Source: Bradyrhizobium macuxiense
GTDB taxonomy: Bacteria; Pseudomonadota; Alphaproteobacteria; Rhizobiales; Xanthobacteraceae
DNA length: 64,000 bases
Reading direction: 5' to 3'
Assembly: GCF_007993935.1 (NCBI RefSeq)
Contig: NZ_VITY01000011.1
Location: 62,001 to 126,000, forward strand
Under the pieces are notes generated by a model. The model was not told where the DNA came from, ran no database searches, and saw nothing but the letters and a program-made list of their open reading frames with translations. Below are positions 57,547-64,000 of the stretch, piece after piece. The translations under genes were made by a program, and so were the position numbers. Positions within the stretch are counted from its first letter, which is position 1; each line of letters starts with the position of its first letter.

Positions 57547-57937
57547 GGCAATCGCCGGATTTACGTTTTTTCTGTCGCCTCCCGGCTTTCGAGGCGGCTT
57601 GAGGGTGATTTTTCCATTTTCGTGAAATGGATACATCCCGAACTGACAAGCGCGGTTCCGGGTGCCGAGTTCGACATCGCTAGCAGGTTGAGGCGGCGGC
57701 CGCACGATCATCCCGGCGACGAACAGGCTTTCGCAAGTCTCAAGCGCCTATTCCGAAAGCCTGCCGCGCGGAGCGGCGCTGGGTCTGCGCCACAATCCGC
57801 AAGGACCCGCAAGCTGTCTCATCCGAAGAGCCGAAGTCCCAACCTCTTCCCAATGCGAGCTATCGAGCTTGATCGTCGCGCATTTTAGGTGGTCCGGGAT
57901 CCATTCATCTGTCTGTTTGCTTACCCACGCGCGTGCT
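57547..57937. other. 391 bp between the permease and the repeat protein
   Basis: An 88-codon ORF at 57622-57888 is Arg/Pro-rich and not recognised. No other feature seen. Confidence 0.4.
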
Positions 57938-59395
57938 TCATCGAACCAGAGGGCGATGCATCACAAGAACACTCCCATCCGGTCGCTGTTCTGCCGTGTA
58001 GGGCTCATCATGTATGTAAAAACATGGCATCGGTATCTCCCAGGTCGGCAGGAGGCCGAAATCTCTCAGTGCGTTGATTAGGACGGTGTCGGCAACCCGG
58101 GGGCCGTGGATCCAGCCCGCGCCGACTCTCGTTCCGATATCGGGTAAATTTGGTCTCTGGTAATAGCCTCCTGAACCCCCTGAGGCGGGTCGTATGTCCG
58201 CAGGCCGAGCAGACGACGAAGGCCCGACTTCATTCATCGGCTCAACTCGAAGCTGGGGTTGCAGCGCTAGCTCGCTATATCCAGGGGTAAGAATAATGTT
58301 TTCGCCTTCGGGATTGTTCGAGGTCACGACCCCTCGCCCTGGCCACACTGCCGCGACATACCGCATCCCATTGATAAGCACCCTTCGCGGCCGCAATAGC
58401 ATCGGCAGGAGGTGGCTCTTGCGCAATTCCGCAATCAGTATGTCCGGGGCGGCGCCGCCCCTCCAATCCGAGAGGACGCAAGCTCCGAAATCACGCTCTG
58501 GCATCCCAATCCAGGCGTTAGCTGCAGACCTCTCGCGATCTGACGGGATGGCGGGCGCCAGCGGCAATGACGATGGCGCACCTTCGAAGCCCTGAAACAT
58601 CGCACCGCGCGCGCGGGCCCAGTTCTCGATTTCAAAATCCCGAAGCATATCTCGCAAGTTCAGGAGACGGTTGCGAAACCCGCCGATCGCGGATACCTCG
58701 CGCCCAATATAGTCGGCTGCATAGGCTCGTACGTCGGTGTCCAAAGAGGCAAGCGCAATCCGGTCGGCCATTGGCGGTCTGTTGGTCTCGCGGATCCATT
58801 CGAGAAAATCGTGCATATCGCCTGCAGCAATGTCGGCGCCCCGGGAGCGCCGGTCCGAGAGCTTCTCGGTAAGCCAGTTCCAGAAGTCCTGATAAAGCTG
58901 CCTATCCGCCTCATAGGGGCCGGGGCCCTGATTGAAGCCGCCGCTGCTGCCACGATCGCTACTGCCACTTTCGCTGCTGCCATCCTTGTAGTCCAGCGGT
59001 AACGAGGATGGCCCCCCTCCATCGAAGCCCTGAAACATCACACGCCTCTCTCGAGCCCAGTTCCAGAAATTGAGGTCTCGAAGCATGTCTTTCAAGTTCA
59101 GGAGACGGTTACGAAACCCGCCAATCACAGGTACCTCGCGCCCAATATAGTCGGCTGCATAGGCCCGCACATCGATATCCAACGAGGGCAACGCAATCCG
59201 ATCGGCCATCGGGGGCCTGTTGGTCTCGTGGATCCACTGGAGGAAATCGTACATATCGCCCGCGGCATTGTCGGCGCCGTCGCAGCGGTGGTCCGGAAGC
59301 TTCCAAGTAAGCCAATTCCAGAAGTCCTCATAAAGCTGCTTATCCACCTGATAGGGTCCAGGCCCCTCATTGGAGCCGCCGCTGCTGTCACTCAT
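57938..59395 (-). CDS. effector-like protein with two large internal repeats
   Basis: A 485-residue protein starting at ATG 59395 after a GGAGG site. Residues 11-134 and 157-280 are a direct repeat with a 146-residue (438 bp) period, covering QLYEDFWNWLTWKLPD and PPMADRIALPSLDIDVRAYA. The C-terminal half carries two copies of a W-G...D-x-LI-x-x-L...LLP...Y-x-A module (residues ~296-350 and ~424-470). The second copy (GWIHGPRVADTVLINAL) matches a segment of the NopD-like effector at 35989. No signal peptide or membrane segment; Ser/Gly-rich linkers. Probably a T3SS effector, by that shared module. Confidence 0.7.
   Translation of the reverse strand: MSDSSGGSNEGPGPYQVDKQLYEDFWNWLTWKLPDHRCDGADNAAGDMYDFLQWIHETNRPPMADRIALPSLDIDVRAYAADYIGREVPVIGGFRNRLLNLKDMLRDLNFWNWARERRVMFQGFDGGGPSSLPLDYKDGSSESGSSDRGSSGGFNQGPGPYEADRQLYQDFWNWLTEKLSDRRSRGADIAAGDMHDFLEWIRETNRPPMADRIALASLDTDVRAYAADYIGREVSAIGGFRNRLLNLRDMLRDFEIENWARARGAMFQGFEGAPSSLPLAPAIPSDRERSAANAWIGMPERDFGACVLSDWRGGAAPDILIAELRKSHLLPMLLRPRRVLINGMRYVAAVWPGRGVVTSNNPEGENIILTPGYSELALQPQLRVEPMNEVGPSSSARPADIRPASGGSGGYYQRPNLPDIGTRVGAGWIHGPRVADTVLINALRDFGLLPTWEIPMPCFYIHDEPYTAEQRPDGSVLVMHRPLVR
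57950..59370 (-). repeat. 438 bp internal direct repeat
   Basis: The repeat units of the effector-like gene are visible at DNA level: the string around 58590-58615 recurs at about 59028-59053, and the string around 58660-58720 recurs around 59098-59158. The similarity suggests a recent in-frame duplication. Confidence 0.7.
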
Positions 59396-59695
59396 GCGAA
59401 CCTCCGGTGATAAATCCGATTGCAGCGTCAACGCGCGCTCGCTTGATCTGCAGCGTGCAGGCCGCGGGAGCCTGCTTGCAGCCAGCTGGTCCCAATTTGC
59501 ATCCGGCCATGCGATCTACCCCGGTTCGGCCCGTTCCATCCTCCAACAGCGCTTAGAGCGTAAGCCGGCAGCGCCACATATGCTGCGAGGACGTGGTGAT
59601 CTTGCTCATCTTTAGTTCCCCGAGACTCGTTCGCGGCATTGCTCATAAAGTTGTCTCGTCGCCGGCATAAGCCATTTCATCTCCGGCCCGACTCT

Positions 59696-59810
59696 TGTCC
59701 GGTACCTGACAGTCAGGTTGGGGACAACTGCAGTCATTCCGTCGAAACTGACTGTCCAGAAACCTGATTGATAGCTTTGACGAAGAGGCCCGATTGGCAC
59801 GACCGTTGCT
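59696..59810 (+). promoter_or_regulatory. NifA UAS and sigma-54 promoter upstream of the T6SS scar and vgrG
   Basis: An exact TGT-N10-ACA lies at 59696-59711. A consensus-perfect -24/-12 element lies at 59794-59810: TTGGCAC, GACCG, TTGCT. The activator site is near -118. The layout and flanking sequence are a diverged copy of the tagH promoter at 46847-46964. The first intact gene downstream is vgrG, about 790 bp from the expected start. Confidence 0.9.
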
Positions 59811-60069
59811 ATTGAAAAGGCAGCGCAACACTGATCGGCTGAGTGCACGTCGAAATCCTTCACTTCAAACCGTATGTTCCGCCTCTAAGACAAACCCAGC
59901 GTATCCTCCACCGCACCTGTGGGCTTAGGAAAAACATTCCTTGTCCTTCTTGCGCAACAGACGCGCAAGCTACGATCGGCTTCATCTATACTTATGAGGA
60001 AGTAATGCCGCCGCTGAACCGATGCGATGCTCGACTATCGACAGATGCTGGTAGGCTGACGGTGATGAA

Positions 60070-60300
60070 ATGCATCTCAGACTCGGAGCTATCGGAGGCA
60101 ACGCTGGATCCTCGGGCGGCAACGCAAAACACGCGTTCGCTGTCAAAAAGCGGCTTTGCGGGACGCGGGCTTGGTTGCCAGTCTCAAATTCCAGACCACA
60201 CTGGTGCGCTCGCAAATCGTACTCGACGGTATCGGCTTCACGATCATCCACACCAGCACCGATGGCGTCGACATCGGTTCAGTGTTTGGATCCAGCATCC
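60070..60300 (+). pseudogene. decayed copy of the tagH 5' end
   Basis: The ATG and first codons (MHLRLGAIGGNAG) copy tagH (MHLILRVVGENAG). After a frameshift GFAGRGLGCQSQIPD matches GSLGRGLGCTWQLPD, and after another LDGIGFTIIHTSTDGVDI matches FNGVGFTITDTSTNGVYI. Similarity ends near codon 80 of tagH. Confidence 0.85.
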
Positions 60301-60340
60301 CGGCGCGGTCGGTCGACGATGATATGCAACGCATAGCAAC

Positions 60341-60488
60341 GGCAATTTGTCGTCCGTTGCCAGCACAATGGCGGGTTCAGACTTTGTCCTCGATTGCCGC
60401 GATCGCGTTGAGGCCGTCGAGGAGTTTGTCCAAGGTCCCGGTCGGCCGTCCTGGGTTTGCCGGTTCTGCGGACCGCATGCTGTCGTAA
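60341..60488 (+). pseudogene. decayed copy of the T6SS kinase 3' end
   Basis: Reading DCRDRVEAVEEFVQGPGRPSW and on to the stop, this matches the end of the kinase at 55607 (NRRDRIETVDEFVQRLGRPPW, then YRLFG). The preceding PAQWRV also matches. It follows the tagH fragment directly, although the intact genes are 9 kb apart. Confidence 0.85.
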
Positions 60489-60611
60489 AGCGAGTAGGGA
60501 GGTAAGATATGATTTTAGCATTCAGTGCCGCAGGACTCGGGGAACGCCCTTCTCTCCGCGACACCTGTGGCAGACGTTGTTGTCACTGCCGAAGCTTGAC
60601 TTGGTACACCG

Positions 60612-62117
60612 ATGAACGACAGCTCCAACCTCAGTATTAGCCTCGACATTCACAGCAAGCCCGGCATTGAGCTCGACGTGCAAGGATTCGAGGGCACAGA
60701 GTGCATTTCCCTGCCGTTCAGTTATGTGATTTACGCCACGACATCGAGCGATGTCGATACCGGCGCTTTGATCGGCGAATGCGCCAAGCTGACCGTCAAA
60801 ACTGCGTGCGGGCGATGGATGACCTCGGGCCTCTGTGCCCAGGTCGAGGAACTCGACCCAACGGTAACTGGACTGCGAGTGCTCCAGTTCGTTCTGCGCC
60901 CCCGCTTTGCGGTCGCCGAGCTCTCCGTCGCGAGCCGCATTTATGGCACTGGCCAACCGATGGGCGTCGATGACATCATTAAGGAGCAGCTGAACACGGC
61001 GAGCATCAGCATTCCCGCCGAATACAATCTTGATCGCTATCCCAAGCGAAGTTATGTCGTGCAGTACAATGAAAGCGATCTGAGCTTCATTTCGCGCCTT
61101 TGCGAGCGGAACGGGATTTTCTATTTCTTCAAGCAAGAAGACGGCGGTGAGACCGTTGTCTTCGGCGACAAGAATCTGGCCTTTCCCAGCGTTAGGTTCG
61201 GCGCCTGGCCTGCGATTCGTTATGCGCACCAGCGCGAGCGCAAGGTATCGCGAGGCGTCGACGAAAGCGCCGTTCTGTCGTTCCGGCAGCGCCGCGTGCT
61301 CTCGACAAAGACCATTACGCTCCGCGATTACAACGAAACGGTGCCTTCCGTCGTGTCCGTCGATCAGCAGGTTGGACAAGGCAGCGGCTTTTTGGGCAAG
61401 GCCTCACGGTTCGGCGGGCATTTGACCAGTGAAGCGGAGGCGACCACGCTGGCGCGGATCCGTGCCGAGCAGGTGGGCGCCAGCCAGACGATGTACATCG
61501 CCCTCAGCGACGCGCCGGAGCTACGCGCTGGCGTCATTTTCAAGCTGCGGGGCCATCCCCGTTTTGATGGCAAATATCTCGTTGTCGCCGCGGATCACTC
61601 GGCCTATCGGCCCGCGCCGGCCGGGTTCCGCGCGTTCGCGCAGAACGGGCGAGCCTATCAAAATATGGTCCATTGTATTCGGTCGGACGTGCCTTACCGT
61701 CCGGTCGCTATGACGCCTGCACCACTTGGCGCCGGCCTCCACACCGCCAGGGTCGATGGAGAAGCGTGGAACGGGCGGGCCGAGATCGACGATCAGGGCC
61801 GCTATAAGCTGCAGTTCACGTTCGCCGACGAACTGGCGAAGGGGCATGGCAGCGGCTATGTGCGGAAGCTCGAGCCTTACGCAGGTCCGAATCGAACCGG
61901 TTTGCAATTTCCGTTAGTTCCCGGAACCGAAGTCCTGGTCGGCTACATCAACGGTGACATTGACCGGCCCTTGGTGATCGGAGCGGTCCACAATCCCGAC
62001 ATGAAGGCAGGAGTGACCTCCGACACGCACGTGTTCAATCGCATCACATCGCAATCTGGCACTAAGATCGAGATTTGTGATGGGCCTGCGATTGTTTCTC
62101 ATGATGGCGCCTCATGA
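60612..62117 (+). CDS. vgrG: T6SS spike protein VgrG/TssI (short form)
   Basis: A 501-residue VgrG that forms the puncturing tip on the Hcp tube. gp27-like part: VVQYNESDLSFISRLCERNGIFYFF near residue 150 and phage-base segments to ~380. gp5-like part: GRYKLQFTFADEL, then VPGTEVLVGYINGDIDRPLVIGAVHN and ITSQSGTKIEICD. It stops soon after the OB domain, with little beta-needle and no effector extension, so cargo is probably supplied separately. The stop overlaps the next ATG (ATGA). Confidence 0.93.
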   Translation: MNDSSNLSISLDIHSKPGIELDVQGFEGTECISLPFSYVIYATTSSDVDTGALIGECAKLTVKTACGRWMTSGLCAQVEELDPTVTGLRVLQFVLRPRFAVAELSVASRIYGTGQPMGVDDIIKEQLNTASISIPAEYNLDRYPKRSYVVQYNESDLSFISRLCERNGIFYFFKQEDGGETVVFGDKNLAFPSVRFGAWPAIRYAHQRERKVSRGVDESAVLSFRQRRVLSTKTITLRDYNETVPSVVSVDQQVGQGSGFLGKASRFGGHLTSEAEATTLARIRAEQVGASQTMYIALSDAPELRAGVIFKLRGHPRFDGKYLVVAADHSAYRPAPAGFRAFAQNGRAYQNMVHCIRSDVPYRPVAMTPAPLGAGLHTARVDGEAWNGRAEIDDQGRYKLQFTFADELAKGHGSGYVRKLEPYAGPNRTGLQFPLVPGTEVLVGYINGDIDRPLVIGAVHNPDMKAGVTSDTHVFNRITSQSGTKIEICDGPAIVSHDGAS

Positions 62118-62473
62118 TCGTCTGGAGGCCCGCAACTCACGAGATCGACCCCCTGGTAGAAACGATCGCCAATACGGCGCGCGCGACGATCCTGCCGACA
62201 GCGTCGATCAATATACCGCCGCCATCTGCCGATGGCATTCATTTGCGACGCCTTCGTGACGGAAGAGAATTGCGCCTCTGCCTGTCCACGCAATACCTGG
62301 AGCAAGGACAACGAGCATCTTGCACGGTGCTCGTCTACGCGCTGCACGGCAATGCCATAGTCGATAACTCCATGGGTTACCGTGTGAGGGGGCAGGCTGT
62401 GCTCGACGTTGCCACGCGTGCCTTTCTCGATGTCGAGTGTCGATTGGACCCAGTCGGCCCTGTTGAGCCGTGA
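62114..62473 (+). CDS. small protein coupled to vgrG
   Basis: A 119-residue protein (MIVWRPATHEIDPLVETIAN...) whose ATG overlaps the vgrG stop. It has no signal peptide, membrane segment or recognised domain and looks mainly beta-rich. Genes in this position often encode tip adaptors, PAAR-like caps or effectors; none of these motifs is visible. Confidence 0.6.
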   Translation: MIVWRPATHEIDPLVETIANTARATILPTASINIPPPSADGIHLRRLRDGRELRLCLSTQYLEQGQRASCTVLVYALHGNAIVDNSMGYRVRGQAVLDVATRAFLDVECRLDPVGPVEP

Positions 62474-62600
62474 CAGATAGCGTCCCGACGCGACGATGTG
62501 ATCGCGTGATGGAGTCGGCGCGTGGACATCTCTAGTGCTGTTATCGACGATCAGATCCGGAGAAATACCCGCAGTATCACGCCTCGGATGCGCACGGCTC

Positions 62601-62616
62601 TTGGCACGAATGTTGC
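62601..62616 (+). promoter_or_regulatory. sigma-54 promoter of hcp
   Basis: TTGGCAC, GAATG, TTGC: a perfect -24/-12 element with GG and GC 10 bases apart, ending 52 bp before the hcp start. No exact TGT-N10-ACA was found upstream; the nearest is TGT-N9-ACA at 62461-62475. Confidence 0.88.
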
Positions 62617-62668
62617 GATATGACTCGTGCCGGTATGTGCCGGCGCATCGAAAGTCTTGGAGACGAAA

Positions 62669-63181
62669 GTGTCACTTGAAGCCTACATGACAATCAAGGG
62701 GAAGAAACAGGGGGACATCTCCAAAGATGCCTCCAAGCCGGACAGCATCGGGCAGGTCGCCAAGGGGGACTCGGGTAAGCAATCGAAGATCACCGTCGTC
62801 GCCTTCACCAGCGGCATCGTCGTTCCGCGCGACATGACGAGCGGGGTCGCCACGGGCGCGCGCAACCATCAGCCAGTACTCTTCACCAAATTCTTTGATC
62901 GCTCCTCGCCGCTGCTATGGCAGGCGCTGGCCACCAACGAAGTGCTCGAACAGGTGGTCTGCGAGTTCTACCGCACCGATCCGGGGGGCATGCCGCAGCC
63001 GCAGAACTTCTTCAAAATAACCTGGAAGAACGCGACGTTGATCGAGGGCAAGGCCTATGTGCCTCTCACGATTAATCCGCAGAACAACTTCTTCCAGAAC
63101 ATGGAAGATTGGTCCTTCACCTACAAGGAAGTCAAATGGGAGCACGTTCCTGGCAGCACCAGCGGAGAGGATAAATGGTGA
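62669..63181 (+). CDS. hcp: T6SS tube protein Hcp/TssD
   Basis: A 170-residue Hcp, the hexameric inner-tube protein and secreted hallmark of T6SS. Starts with GTG after GGAG (MSLEAYMTIKGKKQGDI). Family features: VPRDMTSGVATGARNHQPVLFTKFFDRSSP, ALATNEVLEQVVCEFYR, then FQNMEDWSFTYKEVKWEH. It has its own sigma-54 promoter, separate from vgrG and from tssABCEFG. Confidence 0.95.
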   Translation: MSLEAYMTIKGKKQGDISKDASKPDSIGQVAKGDSGKQSKITVVAFTSGIVVPRDMTSGVATGARNHQPVLFTKFFDRSSPLLWQALATNEVLEQVVCEFYRTDPGGMPQPQNFFKITWKNATLIEGKAYVPLTINPQNNFFQNMEDWSFTYKEVKWEHVPGSTSGEDKW

Positions 63182-63757
63182 CAACGCCAGAATTGTCGCG
63201 CCGTCGCGGTTCTGCGACGCCACCGCGGCACTTCTAAAATCAGAAGGGCGCCGACTTGGTCCCAGACATCATCCCGTACGTGGTGGGTACATAGAGCACA
63301 TTTGACGCAGTCATCGCAGGACTGACGGCGGGGCATGCTGGGTGCGCTCCAATGGGATGATGCGGACCGATGCTAGACGGGCTGGCTCTGTAGGAACACG
63401 CCGCCTCGGAAAGGCATTGGCGCGGCCAAGCGAGTTGGCGCATTGGGTTGGACGGACGGGGCAGGCGCCGGCTCATTTGCTTGCCGACTAGACCAATCGT
63501 CCAACGCGTAAGCGCGGATGCGCGACAAAGCAACAGCAGTCCATTTGGCGGCTTTGAACCTTGCGCGATATCAAATCGGTCGTGGTTCGGATCCGATATT
63601 CCGCAATTTGTAGCCGATCAGGGTGCGAAGATCTTGCTGTTGAGGTCGGGCAACGGGCATCGGTTGAGGAGGAGATGTGAAGTGGGAACGCCGTCTTGAC
63701 GGCTTTTCGGCAATAAACAGCCAGATCTTTCATGGCGTAGCCAAGGCCTAAACTGCG
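63182..63757. other. 576 bp after hcp
   Basis: No supported gene. A minus-strand ORF at 63240-63533 and a plus-strand ORF at 63448-63699 are unrecognised and lack ribosome sites. Confidence 0.4.
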
Positions 63758-64000
63758 ATGACTGCGTGCCATGAAGTGGGTCATTCACTTGCTGACTTGC
63801 GTTCACGGGTTTGGCGGGTCGTCGGCGGACACGCTGAGGATCTGAGTTCGATGAGCGCATTTCACGAGGCCGGACATTCACTTGCGGCCCTTCGCTCACG
63901 GATTTGGCGAATCGTCGGTGGACAGGCTGAGGCGCCGAGTGCGATGCTTGCGCTTCCCGAAGACGGACAATCACTTGCTGAGCTTTATTCGCGGAGTATG
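63758..64000 (+). CDS. ORF of tandem HExGH repeats (3' partial)
   Basis: The frame from ATG 63758 stays open to the window end. It is built of a 31-residue (93 bp) unit repeated at 63758, 63851 and 63944: MTACHEVGHSLADLRSRVWR..., MSAFHEAGHSLAALRSRIWR..., MLALPEDGQSLAELYSRS. The HExGH core looks like the zinc-binding helix of metallopeptidases (M41/M50-like HEAGH), but a tandem array of it is not a normal protease. No ribosome site is obvious. It could be an effector with repeat motifs or a non-coding repeat. Confidence 0.45.
   Translation, partial: MTACHEVGHSLADLRSRVWRVVGGHAEDLSSMSAFHEAGHSLAALRSRIWRIVGGQAEAPSAMLALPEDGQSLAELYSRSM
63758..64000 (+). repeat. 93 bp tandem repeats
   Basis: Start codons of successive units are exactly 93 bp apart (63758, 63851, 63944), and the bodies of units 1 and 2 are clearly similar throughout. 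Unit 3 is cut by the window edge. Confidence 0.85.

Noticed and set aside
63240..63533. Possible PAAR-like gene on the minus strand after hcp
   Set aside because: I looked for the PAAR motif pattern and did not find it; there is no ribosome site.
1..64000. CRISPR arrays, tRNA and rRNA genes
   Set aside because: No spaced direct repeats of CRISPR type and no tRNA or rRNA signatures were noticed on reading; a tool-based scan would be needed to exclude tRNA genes fully.

Overview
The window looks like a symbiosis-island segment from a bradyrhizobium-type root-nodule bacterium. The main reasons are a rhizobial (Rhc-type) type III secretion system with its dedicated activator TtsI, a NopD-like C48-protease effector, pectin-degrading enzymes, several NifA/sigma-54 promoters, and many broken genes and insertion-sequence relics. 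The species assignment is inference.

Layout. (1) 1-9128: T3SS core genes rhcN(partial)-rhcO-rhcQ-rhcR-rhcS-(602 bp gap)-rhcT-rhcU. Facing them is an operon with a small, probably frameshifted gene, then ttsI-rhcC2-y4xK. (2) 9784-16790: first T6SS operon, tssA-B-C-E-F-G. (3) 16791-31390: accessory block with a relic-rich gap, a HipBA toxin-antitoxin pair, a cluster of exported hydrolases (trypsin-like protease, subtilase, lipoprotein, LCAT-like lipase) and an amino-acid ABC transporter without an ATPase gene. (4) 31210-34330: an M16 peptidase pair (one catalytic, one non-catalytic) behind its own NifA/sigma-54 promoter. (5) 34856-46667: a DUF2478 protein, a NopD-like effector, a broken MNT/HEPN pair, an acyltransferase with an internal stop, a methyltransferase, a polygalacturonase and a pectinesterase. 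(6) 46847-56497: second T6SS operon, tagH-tssJ-K-L-M and a Ser/Thr kinase. (7) 56498-64000: a TSUP permease, an effector-like protein with internal repeats, a collapsed duplicate of the second T6SS operon, vgrG, a coupled small gene, hcp, and an unfinished ORF of tandem HExGH repeats at the end.

Main observation. The T6SS transcription units appear wired to the nitrogen-fixation regulators. Sigma-54 -24/-12 elements lie upstream of tssA (imperfect -12), tagH, vgrG and hcp. The tssA, tagH and vgrG sites also have an exact NifA upstream activator sequence, TGT-N10-ACA, about 75-120 bp upstream of the predicted start. A fifth site of the same type precedes the M16 peptidase pair. This suggests a T6SS made inside the low-oxygen nodule, beside a T3SS that would act at infection through TtsI.

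Second observation. The DNA between the vgrG promoter and vgrG is a scar. It holds a decayed copy of the tagH 5' end fused to a decayed copy of the kinase 3' end, together with a copy of the tagH promoter. A duplicate of the whole 9 kb operon seems to have collapsed by internal deletion, leaving vgrG under the old promoter.

No clpV (tssH), pppA or tagF gene was recognised here; they may lie outside the window. All calls rest on reading the sequence and on family knowledge; no database search was run.
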